DNA of 64,000 bases, taken from the NCBI GenBank assembly GCA_963761015.1, contig CAVXFL010000015.1, positions 62,001 to 126,000 on the forward strand, given 5' to 3'. The DNA is from CAVXFL01 sp963761015 (GTDB lineage Bacteria; Pseudomonadota; Alphaproteobacteria; Acetobacterales; Acetobacteraceae). Positions 8,910 to 17,637 of this stretch are shown here, piece after piece; position 1 is the stretch's first letter; every line of letters begins with the position of its first letter. The notes below the pieces were generated by a model. That model had not been told where the DNA came from. It worked only from the letters and a program-made list of their open reading frames with translations, and searched no databases. Made by a program: the position numbers and the translations under genes.

Positions 8910-10339
8910 TCGCGCTCGCCGGCGTGATCGGCGTGCCGCTGCTGGCGGCGGCGCTGCTGGCGGTCATGCGGGACTATCGCCGCTCGGCGCGGATCAACAT
9001 CGCCGCGAGCTTCATCGCCTTCGCCTGCGCCGTGGTCCTGCTGTGGCACCGGCCGGCGACCGGCCGCTATCTGCTGGTCGACGATCTGAACGTGGTGTTC
9101 ATCGTGCTCGGCACGTTCGTGGGCTTCACCACCAGCGTGTTCAGCGCGAGCTATATCGGCCACGAGCTGTCGACGGGCCGGCTGACCCGCGGCTATTTGC
9201 GGTTCTACCATGCCATGTATCAGCTCATGCTGTTCGGCATGAACCTGGCGCTGGCGGCGAACAATATCGGCGTGATGTGGGTGGCGGTGGAGCTGGCGAC
9301 GCTGTCCACCGTGATGATGGTCGGCATCTATCGCACCCACGAGGCGATCGAAGCGGCGTGGAAATATTTCATCCTCGGCGGCGTCGGCATCGCGCTGGCG
9401 CTGTTCGGCACCATCCTGGTTTACATGGCGGCGCGGCCGGTGATCGGCGAGGGCATCGACGGCATGGTATGGACCGTGCTGGTGACGCACGCCAACGGCT
9501 TCGATCCGGCGCTGCTGAACGTCGCGTTCGTGTTCCTGCTGCTCGGCTACGGCACGAAAGTCGGGCTGGCGCCGATGCACGCCTGGCTTCCCGATGCGCA
9601 TGCGGAAGGACCGACGCCGATCTCGGCGGTGCTGTCGGGCTTGCTGTTGAACGTGGCGCTGTACGCGCTGCTGCGGTTCAAGATGCTGCTGGCCGCCTGC
9701 CCCGGCGCCATCGCGCCCGGCCCGCTGATGGTGGCGCTCGGCCTCGTGTCGCTGCTGTTCGCGGCCTTCATGCTGTACCGGCGGCGCGACATCAAACGCC
9801 TGTTCGCCTATTCGTCGATCGAACACATGGGTATCATCGTGTTCGCGTTCGGCATGGCCGGGCCGCTCGGCAATTTCGCCGGGCTGCTGCAGATGACGAT
9901 GCACAGCCTGACCAAATCCGCGATCTTCTTCTCGGTCGGGCATGTGGCGCAGGTGAAGGGGACACAGCGCATCGCCGAGATGGGCGGGCTGACGGAATCG
10001 CATCCGCTGCTCGGCTGGGCGCTGGTCGCCGGCGTGGCGGCGATCGCGGGATTGCCGCCGTTCGGCGTGTTCACCAGCGAGTTCCTGGTGGTGAGTTCGT
10101 CCTTCGCGCGGCAGCCGATTCTGGCGGTGCTGCTCGTGCTGGGGTTGCTGCTGTCCTTCGGGGCGCTGCTGCTGCGCGTCGGCTCGGTCGCGTTCGGCGA
10201 GGTGCGCGGCCCGATCGCGCGCGCGGAAGCCTCGTTCGTGCCGATCTTCGCGCATTTGGCGCTCGTGCTGGTCGCCGGCTTCTATCTGCCCGGCCCGCTG
10301 GTGTCGTGGTTCCACCACGTCTCGGTGATGCTCGGATGA
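8906..10339 (+). CDS. hyfF: HyfF-like membrane subunit (NuoM/NuoN family)
   Basis: A 477-residue antiporter-like membrane protein. Channel residues are visible in VELATLSTVMMVGIYRTHEA (glutamate) and GTKVGLAPMHAWLPDAHAEG (lysine), and a later lysine/histidine region is in MHSLTKSAIFFSVGH. It overlaps hyfE and hyfG by 4 bp each. Together with HyfB it gives the complex two antiporter-type subunits. Confidence 0.88.
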   Translation: MIALAGVIGVPLLAAALLAVMRDYRRSARINIAASFIAFACAVVLLWHRPATGRYLLVDDLNVVFIVLGTFVGFTTSVFSASYIGHELSTGRLTRGYLRFYHAMYQLMLFGMNLALAANNIGVMWVAVELATLSTVMMVGIYRTHEAIEAAWKYFILGGVGIALALFGTILVYMAARPVIGEGIDGMVWTVLVTHANGFDPALLNVAFVFLLLGYGTKVGLAPMHAWLPDAHAEGPTPISAVLSGLLLNVALYALLRFKMLLAACPGAIAPGPLMVALGLVSLLFAAFMLYRRRDIKRLFAYSSIEHMGIIVFAFGMAGPLGNFAGLLQMTMHSLTKSAIFFSVGHVAQVKGTQRIAEMGGLTESHPLLGWALVAGVAAIAGLPPFGVFTSEFLVVSSSFARQPILAVLLVLGLLLSFGALLLRVGSVAFGEVRGPIARAEASFVPIFAHLALVLVAGFYLPGPLVSWFHHVSVMLG

Positions 10340-11710
10340 GCTGGGAGGATGCCAGCGCGCGCGTGGCGGACGGGCGCGCGACCCTGATCGCGCTCTGGGG
10401 CGAGCGCGCGCGCGTCCACATGGCGCTGCTGGACGAGGGCGGCTTGCGCGTGGTCAGCCGCGATTGCCCGGACGGAACGTTTCCCTCGGTCGGGCGGGAG
10501 CACGCGGCGGCGATCCGGCTGGAGCGCGCGGCGCGCGATCTGTACGGGCTGGAGCCGGTCGGGCTTCCCGATCCGCGTCCGTGGCTGCACCACGGCGCGC
10601 AGCCCGACGGCGTATCCGTTCCTGCCGGTCGAGGGCCACCATCTGCACCAGATCCCGGTGGGGCCGGTGCATGCCGGTATCATCGAGCCCGGCCATTTCC
10701 GCTTCACCTGCGACGGCGAAACGGTGGTGCGGTTGGAAGAGCGGCTGGGCTACACGCACAAGGGCACCGAGGCGCTGATGGAAGGCGCCGATATCGGCAC
10801 GGCCGCGCGTCTCGCCGGGCGTATTTCCGGCGACAGCACCGTGGCTTACGCGCTCGGTTTGGCGCGCGCCGTGGAATCGGCCCTGGGCGTGCCGCCGCCG
10901 CCGCGCGCCGTTTGGCTGCGCGCGCTGATGGCGGAGCTGGAGCGGCTGGCCAACCATGTCGGCGATGTCGGCGCGATCTGCAACGACGCGGCGTTCGCCG
11001 TCATGCTGGCGAACTGCGCCGTGCTGCGCGAACGCATCCTCCGCGCCGCCCTCGCCTGTTTCGGCCATCGTCTGATGATGGACGGTATCGTCCCCGGCGG
11101 CGTGGCGCGCGACCTGTCCGCGGATGGCGCCGCCATCCTGCGCGGGCTGATCGGCCAATTGCGTTCCGGCTTCGCGCCGCTGGTCCGGTTGTACGACACG
11201 ACGGCATCGCTGCAGGACCGCACGGTGGCGACCGGCATCCTGCGGCCGGAACTGGCGCACAGCTTCGGCGCCGGCGGCTATGTCGGGCGCGCCTCCGGGC
11301 GCGATTTCGACGCCCGCCGCACGCCCGGCTATCCGCCCTACGACGCGTTGACGTTCGACGTTCCGGTGCGGCGCGAGGGCGACGTCAATGCGCGCGTGTG
11401 GATCCGCATCCGGGAGATCGAACAGAGCCTGAACCTGGTCGAGCAGATCCTGGACCGCTTGCCCGCGGGTCCGGTGCTTACGGAATGTCAGGAGGGCTCG
11501 GGAACGGGCATGGCGCTGGTCGAGGGGTTTCGCGGCGATGTTTTCGTCTGGGTTCGGATCGACGGCGGCCGGTTGGCGCGCTGCCACGCGCGCGATCCGT
11601 CCTGGTTCCAGTGGCCGCTGCTGGAAGCGGCGATCGAGGGCAACATCGTCGCCGATTTCCCGCTGTGCAACAAATCCTTCAACTGCTCCTATTCGGGGCA
11701 TGACTTGTAG
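10336..11710 (+). pseudogene. hyfG: HyfG-like large subunit without NiFe ligands (one frameshift)
   Basis: Homologue of the NuoCD/NiFe large subunit. Reading is open from the ATG at 10336 to about residue 90, then shifts; deleting one C of the CCC run at 10603-10605 joins it smoothly to YPFLPVEG and IPVGPVHAGIIEPGH, giving about 457 residues. Where NiFe enzymes have RxCGxC, this protein has RISGDS (corrected residues 162-167), so both N-terminal nickel ligands are serine. The C-terminal DPCxxC is replaced by LCNKSFNCSYSGHDL. It should not bind a NiFe site, as in the Ehr group. Whether the frameshift is real or a sequencing error cannot be decided here. It sits in frame order between hyfF and hyfI. 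Confidence 0.8.
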
Positions 11711-11782
11711 CCAGGCAGCCAGCGAGGGCGAACAGTCCTCTATTCCTCCCCGGCTTTCGCCGGCGTGTTTCTGTGAAGGCGC

Positions 11783-12304
11783 ATGCGAACCACACTTCTG
11801 AACGGAATTCTCCATCGTCCGCTGACCGAGGCCGCGCCGCGCGCGGATGACGCGGCGACGGCCGAACTCGCGCGCCGGCTCGACGCGGCGGCGCGGCGCA
11901 GGCTGGGGCGCAGCCTGTCGATCCGCGAGGTCGATGCCGGCTCGTGCAACGGCTGCGAGCTGGAAATCCACGCGCTCAACAACGCGTTCTACGACCTGGA
12001 GCGGTTCGGGCTGCGCTTCGTCGCCTCGCCGCGGCACGCGGACGTGCTGATGGTGACCGGTCCGGTCACGCGCAACATGCGCGACGCGCTGCGGCGCACC
12101 TACGACGCCACGCCGAATCCGAAATGGGTGGTCGCGGTCGGCGCCTGCGCGCGCAACGGCGGACTGTTCGCCGCGAGCGATGCCTGCGTGGGTGGCGTCG
12201 AGCAGGTGATTCCGGTCGATGTGTACATCGACGGCTGTCCGCCAACGCCGGCGGATTTGCTCCAAGGTCTCCTCGGGCTGTTCGAATCCCGTACGGCGGA
12301 TTGA
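11783..12304 (+). CDS. hyfI: HyfI/NuoB-like [4Fe-4S] subunit
   Basis: A 173-residue small subunit homologous to NuoB and HyfI. The expected proximal cluster ligands are present: C55 and C58 (SCNGCE), C122 (GACARNGG) and C152 (DGCPPTP). Unlike the large subunit, this protein keeps its metal site, so an electron-transfer role is plausible. It is separated from hyfG by about 72 bp. No HyfA or HyfH ferredoxin-type gene follows, so the electron donor must come from elsewhere or the complex is minimal. Confidence 0.88.
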   Translation: MRTTLLNGILHRPLTEAAPRADDAATAELARRLDAAARRRLGRSLSIREVDAGSCNGCELEIHALNNAFYDLERFGLRFVASPRHADVLMVTGPVTRNMRDALRRTYDATPNPKWVVAVGACARNGGLFAASDACVGGVEQVIPVDVYIDGCPPTPADLLQGLLGLFESRTAD

Positions 12305-12432
12305 CGCCCGGGGCGGCAAAGACTTCGATCGGCCCGAGCGGCATTCCACTCTCCTCGACGGCGGCGCCGGCGCGCTTCACGGAACGCGACCGGGCCTGTT
12401 ATAAGCTTGTCCCGGGCAATGGGGTGAGGCCG

Positions 12433-13314
12433 GTGCCGCGGCAGGCGCAGCTCGCGATCCTGTTCGCCGATGTTTGCGGCTCGACCCAGCTATACGACAC
12501 GCTGGGCGACGCGCGGGCGCGCGCCATCGTGGCGCGCTGCATGGACGCGATGACCGACGCGACGCAGCGCTGCGGCGGCAAGGTCGTGAAAACCATCGGC
12601 GACGAGGTGATGGCGACGTTCGCCTCGGCGAATGACGCCGCCGAGGCGGCGTGCGCCATGCAGGACAGCATCACCGGACGGTTGATGGTCGAGGGACGGC
12701 CGATCGCGATCCGGGTGGGATTCCATTTCGGACTCGCGCTGATCGAGGACACCGACGTGTTCGGCGACAGCGTGAACCTGCCGGCGCGGCTGGCGGGTCA
12801 GGCGAAGGCGGGGCAGATTCTGACCAGCGGCGCGACGGTCGCGCTGATCACCGGGCGCGCGCGACACGCGTGCCGGCAGATCGATGTCGCGCAAATCCGC
12901 GGCAAGCAGCAGCAGGTCGCGATTTACGAGCTGGTGTGGAAACCCGAGGACGCCACCGTGATGCGCGCGCCCGGCGCGGGCGAGCAACGGGACGGCCGGC
13001 TCACGGTCACGTCCGGCGGCTCGCTGTTCGAACTCGGCGAGGGGTATCGCACGCTGACGATGGGCCGGGCCGAAGACAACGACATCGTGGTGCGCAATCC
13101 GCTGGTCTCGCGCCTGCACGCCCGGATCGAGTATCGCAACGGGCGATTCGTGCTGACGGATCTGAGCGCGAACGGCACCTGGGTCGCCGGCGACGACGGG
13201 GCCAGCGCCTATGTGCGCCGCGACAGCCAGGTGCTGACCGGCTCGGGCCTGCTCGGCCTGGGCGAAGCCGTTTCCGCGCGCTCGGATTGCCAGGTCCGCT
13301 ACCGGGCCGGCTGA
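12433..13314 (+). CDS. Class III adenylate/guanylate cyclase with FHA domain
   Basis: A protein of about 293 residues. Residues 1-165 form a class III cyclase domain with metal aspartates D13 (LFADVCGST) and D57 (KTIGDEV), base-recognition K53 and D112, and transition-state N115 and R119 (GDSVNLPARL), so it looks catalytically complete. Residues 190-290 form an FHA phosphothreonine-binding domain with G211-R212, S226-R227, H229 and N247-G248. GTG at 12433 is preferred, with an in-frame GTG at 12424 as alternative. It follows the hyf operon on the same strand by about 130 bp. No transmembrane segment; cytoplasmic signalling is inferred. Confidence 0.8.
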   Translation: MPRQAQLAILFADVCGSTQLYDTLGDARARAIVARCMDAMTDATQRCGGKVVKTIGDEVMATFASANDAAEAACAMQDSITGRLMVEGRPIAIRVGFHFGLALIEDTDVFGDSVNLPARLAGQAKAGQILTSGATVALITGRARHACRQIDVAQIRGKQQQVAIYELVWKPEDATVMRAPGAGEQRDGRLTVTSGGSLFELGEGYRTLTMGRAEDNDIVVRNPLVSRLHARIEYRNGRFVLTDLSANGTWVAGDDGASAYVRRDSQVLTGSGLLGLGEAVSARSDCQVRYRAG

Positions 13315-13575
13315 GGCGCCGAGGGTTCAGCCGCCTCGCCGGAAGGCGAGGGACCGGGGTTTTGGGGGGAACGGGCGGAGCGGGAGGACCATGCGCGAGC
13401 GCAATAGCGGCGTTGTCATTTTGACAGAACGGTTCGAGTGAATTATCCGACGACCGGGCGCGGTTCGCGCCCCGCGGCAACGATCCTGTCCGCCGAGACC
13501 TGTTACAGGACCGCCATGTGAGTCGTCCCGATCCGTAGCCGGTCGCGCCACCCGAACCAGCGAGAGAGACACGCC
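13315..13575. other. Intergenic region with a possible promoter
   Basis: No gene is seen. TTGACA at 13421-13426 is followed after 17 bp by TATCCG (13444-13449), a weak match to a sigma-70-type promoter on the plus strand that would drive the secreted-protein pair at 13576-14687. The evidence is the hexamer spacing only. Confidence 0.3.
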
Positions 13576-14160
13576 ATGGAAAGGCAATTCCCGTTTGCCC
13601 GTTTGCAAGACCCTGTGCGGTCGCGCCGGCGATCCGCCCTGGGGGTGGCGGGCTGGCTAGCCGGCGGTCTGGCGGCGGCGGCGATGCTCGGGCTGCCGGG
13701 CGCGCGGGCGGCGGCGCCGTGCAGCGCCGAGATGAACCGCGCGGTCTTCGAGGTCGAAGCGCTCAAGAGCGAACTGATGGTGCTCGCCATCAATTGCCAT
13801 GAACAGGACCGCTACAACGCCTTCGTGCTGCGCTACCGGCCGGAACTGGCGAATACGGACCACGCGTTGCAGCGGTATTTCCACACCACGTTCGGCCGCA
13901 AGGCCCAGCGCGAGCACGACGTGTACATCACCTCGCTCGCCAACGCGCATTCGCAGCTGGCGCATGCCGTCGGCGCGGATTTCTGCCCGCGCAACGGCGC
14001 CATGTTCCAGGAAGTCATGGCGCTGCGCAGCGCCTCCGACCTGCCGGCCTTCGCCGCGGGCCAGGATTTGGTGCCGCCGGATCTCGGCGTCTGCGACGCG
14101 GCCCCGGCGCCGGTCAGGCACGTCCGGCACGTGCGCGCGCGCCGCCGGCACGCGCGATGA
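13576..14160 (+). CDS. Secreted protein of unknown function
   Basis: A 194-residue protein with a long N-terminal signal: a basic stretch containing RSRRRSA, a hydrophobic core (LGVAGWLAGGLAAAAMLGL) and a cleavage site after GARAAA. The mature part is helical, has a few cysteines (APCSAEMN, AINCHEQD, ADFCPRNG, LGVCDAA) that could pair, and ends in a very basic His/Arg tail. No domain is recognised. Its stop overlaps the ATG of the lipoprotein gene (ATGA at 14157-14160), so the two are co-translated. Confidence 0.65.
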   Translation: MERQFPFARLQDPVRSRRRSALGVAGWLAGGLAAAAMLGLPGARAAAPCSAEMNRAVFEVEALKSELMVLAINCHEQDRYNAFVLRYRPELANTDHALQRYFHTTFGRKAQREHDVYITSLANAHSQLAHAVGADFCPRNGAMFQEVMALRSASDLPAFAAGQDLVPPDLGVCDAAPAPVRHVRHVRARRRHAR

Positions 14161-14687
14161 CGCCAGCCAGCCGCGCGGCGCGATTCCGGGCCGTTTGCCG
14201 GGCGCCGCTGGTTCCGCTCGCGGGTATCGCCCTGCTCGCCGGCTGCGCGCCGGAAGGGCCGCCGCCCGGGCCGTCCGCCATCGTTTATTCCTACGATTTG
14301 CAGGGGGCCGCGCGGCTCTGCACCGCGCCGCAACAGGTGGCGCTGGTCGAGGGCAAGCCCACCGACGCGCGGATCGTGGTGCGGAACGATGGCGGCTGGT
14401 GCGCCATCTCGGTTTCCGCGCCCGGACCGAAACCATACGATGCGGGGCTGCTCGCCGATCGGCCGGCGCACGGCAAGGTGTATGTCCATCCCGTGGGCAA
14501 CACGACCCGGATCGATTACACGCCCGCGTCCGGCTATGCCGGCCCGGACAGTTTCGGCGTGCAGTTGCTCCCCGGAGCGGCGGTGCTGCGGGTCGCGGTA
14601 ACGGTGCAACCAGGCCCGGCCGCGGCCCCGGCAAAGCCGCCCGCGCCCGAACCCAAGAAGACCCGGCGGTCAAAGCGCAGGAGATAG
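14157..14687 (+). CDS. Putative lipoprotein
   Basis: A 176-residue protein whose N-terminus ends in the lipobox LLAGC (cysteine near residue 30), predicting a lipid-anchored envelope protein. The mature part contains RIDYTPASGYAGPDSF, a pattern common in beta-sandwich cadherin/Ig-like repeats, then a proline-rich linker and a basic tail (KKTRRSKRRR). It pairs with the secreted protein immediately upstream. Function unknown. Confidence 0.65.
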   Translation: MTPASRAARFRAVCRAPLVPLAGIALLAGCAPEGPPPGPSAIVYSYDLQGAARLCTAPQQVALVEGKPTDARIVVRNDGGWCAISVSAPGPKPYDAGLLADRPAHGKVYVHPVGNTTRIDYTPASGYAGPDSFGVQLLPGAAVLRVAVTVQPGPAAAPAKPPAPEPKKTRRSKRRR

Positions 14688-14744
14688 AGCGGGTTCGGAC
14701 TGGCCTGCGCCGACCCGGGCGTCGCGGCCCCGGCACGGGCCGGG

Positions 14745-14767
14745 ATTGCCGGGTCGAGCCCGGCAAT
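14745..14767. repeat. Intergenic palindromic repeat
   Basis: A perfect inverted repeat: ATTGCCGGG (14745-14753), loop TCGAG, CCCGGCAAT (14759-14767). The surrounding sequence translates on the minus strand as VIAGLDPAI, the signature of the short dispersed palindromes found between genes in many alphaproteobacteria. It lies downstream of the lipoprotein gene and may act as a transcript 3' end. Confidence 0.6.
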
Positions 14768-14799
14768 GACAGCAGGGTCGGGGCCGGGCGACTGGACCC

Positions 14800-15175
14800 T
14801 TATTGGAATGCGGCGGCCGGAATGCGAGACAACCGGCCGGTCGCGTCCAGATCGCCGATGGTCCAATCCCCGCCTACGCCCGCGATCATCCAGCGCAGGA
14901 TGGCCCAGAGATCGTAGTCCAGCGTCGCGTCCTCGACCGGTTCGAGCGCCGGGACCAGGGCGTAGATTTCCAGCCCGGCTGGCCAACGCCTCGCCGCTGC
15001 CCCCGATGAACACGAGTTCGTAGTCAGGCCGGACGGCGCGGCGACCTACCCTGGTCGCCGTTGCGCGTCCTGACCGCGATGGCATGCGGATCCTCCGCCG
15101 AGGCCTCCAAACGAGTGATTTCGACCGGCTTGCCCACCCTGAGTGCCCCCCGTCCCAATCGCACCGGGTTCAGAC
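14800..15175 (-). pseudogene. Decayed gene fragment beside IS630
   Basis: A coding-like minus-strand remnant in shifted frames. The downstream part reads YALVPALEPVEDATLDYDLW and ends in IPAAAFQ with TAA at 14802-14800. Upstream parts read DYELVFIGGSGEALASRAG and VGKPVEITRLEASAEDPHAI. The last piece resembles a HIRAN-type segment (pattern DP-x-AIAV), a weak hint only. The 5' end is cut off by the IS630 element. There is at least one frameshift near 14960 and probably one near 15060. Confidence 0.45.
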
Positions 15176-15219
15176 AGAATTGCCGTCGCACCCGAGTCTG
15201 GAATCCCCCTCGAGCGTCA

Positions 15220-15830
15220 AACCTTTCGGCGATTGGGTTATATTCGATGACTGCTTTTGCCGAGGCGCGCCGGGTGATTGAGGCGATTTGCGCGGGCATC
15301 TGCATGAGCTTGTTCCAGGCATCGCGGCACGCCTCGAGAATCTCCTCGTAGGTCTGCCAAACACGGTGGCTAAGAAAATTTCCACGCAGATACTCCCAGA
15401 CATTCTCGACCGGGTTCAACTCCGGTACGTAAGGCGGCAGCGGCAGCAGGACGATGTTGTCCGGCACCACCAATCGCGGCGAGCTGTGCCAGCCGGCACC
15501 GTCCAGCACCACCACGGCGATCGCGCCCAGCGAGACGCAGCGGCTGATTTCCGCGAGGTGCTCGTTCATTGCCGCCACATTGACCGCAGGCATAATGATC
15601 GCCGCCCCGGTGCTGCGTTCCGGGCAGATCGCGCCGAACAGATACGCCCAGTCGTATCGCCGATCGCGCGGTGCTCGGGGGCGCGAGCCGCGCTTCGCCC
15701 ACACCCGCGTCAGCGTTCCCTGCTGGCCGACCCTGGCCTCGTCGGCGAACCAGATCTCGACCGACGTGCCCGCCGCTTCCGGCGGCAACGCGGCGGCTAC
15801 ACGGGCGGGAAACTCACGCTGAAAACCGCC
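15220..15830 (-). CDS. IS630 transposase OrfB (DDE catalytic part)
   Basis: The catalytic half of the transposase. DDE-type signatures are IWFADEARVG (first Asp), VVVLDGAGWH (second Asp) and PPYVPELNPVENVWEYLR (Glu). There is no own start with a ribosome site; expression probably depends on -1 frameshifting from OrfA. The open frame runs past the element into flanking DNA to 15024, so the native C-terminus is uncertain; the coordinates give the recognisable domain only. Confidence 0.65.
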
Positions 15831-16306
15831 TGTTCCTCGGGCTTGCTCTGCGGGTGCTGCGGGCGCACCGATAGTCGCCGGAACGACAGTCGGCGCAGCC
15901 ATTTGCCGATGCTGCGCTCATGCAAATCGACGTCGAACTCCTGCTTGACGCGCCGCTGCAAATCGACGCAGCGCCAGCGCACCACGCCATGTTCGGCGAA
16001 ATCCGGCGCTTGCTCAACCCATCCCGCCAGCTGCAATTGCTGTTCGGCCGTCAGGCGCGGCCGCGGGCCGTTCCGCCGCGGCCGGTTGGACAACCCAGCG
16101 AGTCCGAAGTCGTTGTAGCGATGCACCCAATCGCACAAGGTTTGCCGGTCCATGCCGCCGGCTTCCGCCGCCGCGTCCCGTGTCCAGCCGTCGAGCACCA
16201 GCGCGATTGCCAGCATCCGACGCGCCGCTTTGGCGTCCTCCGTTCGCGTTGCCGCGTTCCGTAGTTCCGTCACCGACAGATCTCTACGTGTGATCGCCAC
16301 GGTCAT
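15797..16306 (-). CDS. IS630 transposase OrfA (DNA-binding part)
   Basis: A 169-residue protein with the helix-turn-helix region of IS630 transposases (DAAAEAGGMDRQTLCDWVHR, then GLAGLSNRPR). The ATG at 16306 was chosen. The frame ends at 15797 shortly after PEEQAV. The catalytic half continues in the -1 frame. The run GGTTTTC near 15815-15825 on the minus strand lets a -1 slip convert PEEQAVF directly into QREFPARV, so a fused OrfAB product by frameshifting is likely. Confidence 0.75.
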   Translation of the reverse strand: MTVAITRRDLSVTELRNAATRTEDAKAARRMLAIALVLDGWTRDAAAEAGGMDRQTLCDWVHRYNDFGLAGLSNRPRRNGPRPRLTAEQQLQLAGWVEQAPDFAEHGVVRWRCVDLQRRVKQEFDVDLHERSIGKWLRRLSFRRLSVRPQHPQSKPEEQAVFSVSFPPV

Positions 16307-17192
16307 GGTCGTCCCCCATGTCTCCATGGGCAACCCACGAATCACACCGCGCCGAGACGCCACAGTGTCGAAGGAAGAAATCGATCATAAGATCGAACGT
16401 CGGGCCTGACAGGCGGGATTCCTGAGCCACGGTCGCGCTCTCGATCTGGCCGCCAGCCTTGCGGTAGTTGGCGACGAATCGGTCCGGTTCGTTGCCGGGG
16501 AAAGTTGAATCCACGTCATGGTAATCATGTACCGGGTCAGGCCGGCCCTGAATCCACAATGCTGGCGGGGTCTCGACCTTTTCACCGCGTTCCAGCGCCA
16601 GCATCGGATTGCCCTCCGCCATCGCGGCCTCCGTCTTCCAATACGTGTCGTGCCGCTCGGGAATGTTATCCACCCAGGCCGGCGGATTGGCGGCGTCTCG
16701 CTCGCGACGCGCATAGCGATAGCGCGACAGCGGGTTGATGACCGGCCACAACATCACCACGCACCGTACTGTCGCATCGTATCCCGGCAGCGGCATCGAG
16801 GCGTAGCGCGGATCGCGCGGGCGCATCGCTGAGAGCATCGCGAGATGGCCGCCGCTCGAATTGCCGGTGATGCCGATCAAATCCGGGCGCGTGCGGAACT
16901 CGCCGGCATGCGCCTTCAGCCACCGCGTCGCGTAGTTGATATCGACCAGCGAGGTCGGATAGCCGTCGGCGGCTTGGCGGAAGTCGATCGCAGCCACCAC
17001 CAGGCCAGCCGCCGCCAACGCCTCGCCTCGCGTCTGGCATTCGGTGCGGTCGCCATTGGTCCAGGCGCCGCCGTGCACGTCGACGACTGCGGGGAAAGGG
17101 CCATCGCCGCGCGGACGGAATAGCCGAGCCAATAGCGGCCGGTCGCCATGGCGGACATATTCAAGGTCTTCCGTCGTGAATTGAGCGCACAT
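16284..17192 (-). CDS. Alpha/beta hydrolase (acetyl-esterase type), 3' end altered by IS630
   Basis: A carboxylesterase-like alpha/beta hydrolase. The oxyanion motif VDVHGGAW and the nucleophile GNSSGGHLAM are present. The ATG at 17192 is chosen because GGAAGGA lies 7 nt upstream; an ATG at 17210 lacks this. The recognisable fold ends at about residue 277 (DFFLRHC); the last 25 residues (GVSARCDSW to the stop at 16284) are encoded by the abutting IS630 end, so the native C-terminus is lost or replaced. Probably still folded, since the catalytic core is complete. Confidence 0.7.
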   Translation of the reverse strand: MCAQFTTEDLEYVRHGDRPLLARLFRPRGDGPFPAVVDVHGGAWTNGDRTECQTRGEALAAAGLVVAAIDFRQAADGYPTSLVDINYATRWLKAHAGEFRTRPDLIGITGNSSGGHLAMLSAMRPRDPRYASMPLPGYDATVRCVVMLWPVINPLSRYRYARRERDAANPPAWVDNIPERHDTYWKTEAAMAEGNPMLALERGEKVETPPALWIQGRPDPVHDYHDVDSTFPGNEPDRFVANYRKAGGQIESATVAQESRLSGPTFDLMIDFFLRHCGVSARCDSWVAHGDMGDDHDRGDHT

Positions 17193-17637
17193 TGGTCGGT
17201 TCCTTCCCATAGGTATTCAGGAACATCGAGACAGAGGCCCAAGATCATAGACCACCACGTCGGCCTCGTCCTCCGAACCGTCCCAGTCGTTCCTGGTTTG
17301 TGCGGCTAGCCAGGTGCCAGTCTTGGTTTGGCGACGCGCGCATTGCAAGTTCATCGTAACGAGGCGTGCAAGCAGCGGATCCGCGAGAAAGCTCGAACCG
17401 ACAGCAGTTCGTCCGGCGTCCCCCGCTCCCCTGAACTCGTTCGGCGGTGATTGTCCACCATTTCGACCGCCAATAGTTCTCTGGCGCCTGCGGAGGGGCA
17501 ATCTCCCTCCGCCATGCTGGCCGGGCTCCGCGCCGGTCACGGTTCACCCCTGTGAAGCGTCCGTTGTCGGTATTCAGGCGGTCTGCGATTGGCGCTGCTT
17601 GTGGGATGTGTATCCGCTTCGAACCGGCACCCGGCGG
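17193..17637. other. Gene-free stretch between two hydrolases
   Basis: About 445 bp. Several open frames exist but none has a ribosome site, a recognisable domain or natural-looking composition. Only the ribosome site of the hydrolase at 17192 (17200-17206) is assigned. It may be decayed DNA. Confidence 0.4.

Larger units (their letters stand above)
15180..16365 (-). mobile_element. IS630-family element (orfA/orfB type)
   Basis: About 1.2 kb containing two overlapping transposase frames on the minus strand. Ends are estimated: weak inverted similarity exists between about 15183 and about 16362, and no clear TA duplication was found. At its right end it abuts the 3' end of an alpha/beta hydrolase gene and supplies that gene's last codons and stop; at its left end it truncates a decayed gene. 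Confidence 0.65.

Noticed and set aside
8885..10318. Minus-strand frame of 477 codons opposite hyfF
   Set aside because: His/Gln/Arg-rich shadow of a well-conserved membrane protein.
10600..10610. Programmed frameshift in hyfG
   Set aside because: No conserved slippery heptamer plus structure is seen and the family is normally a single frame; a plain indel is simpler.
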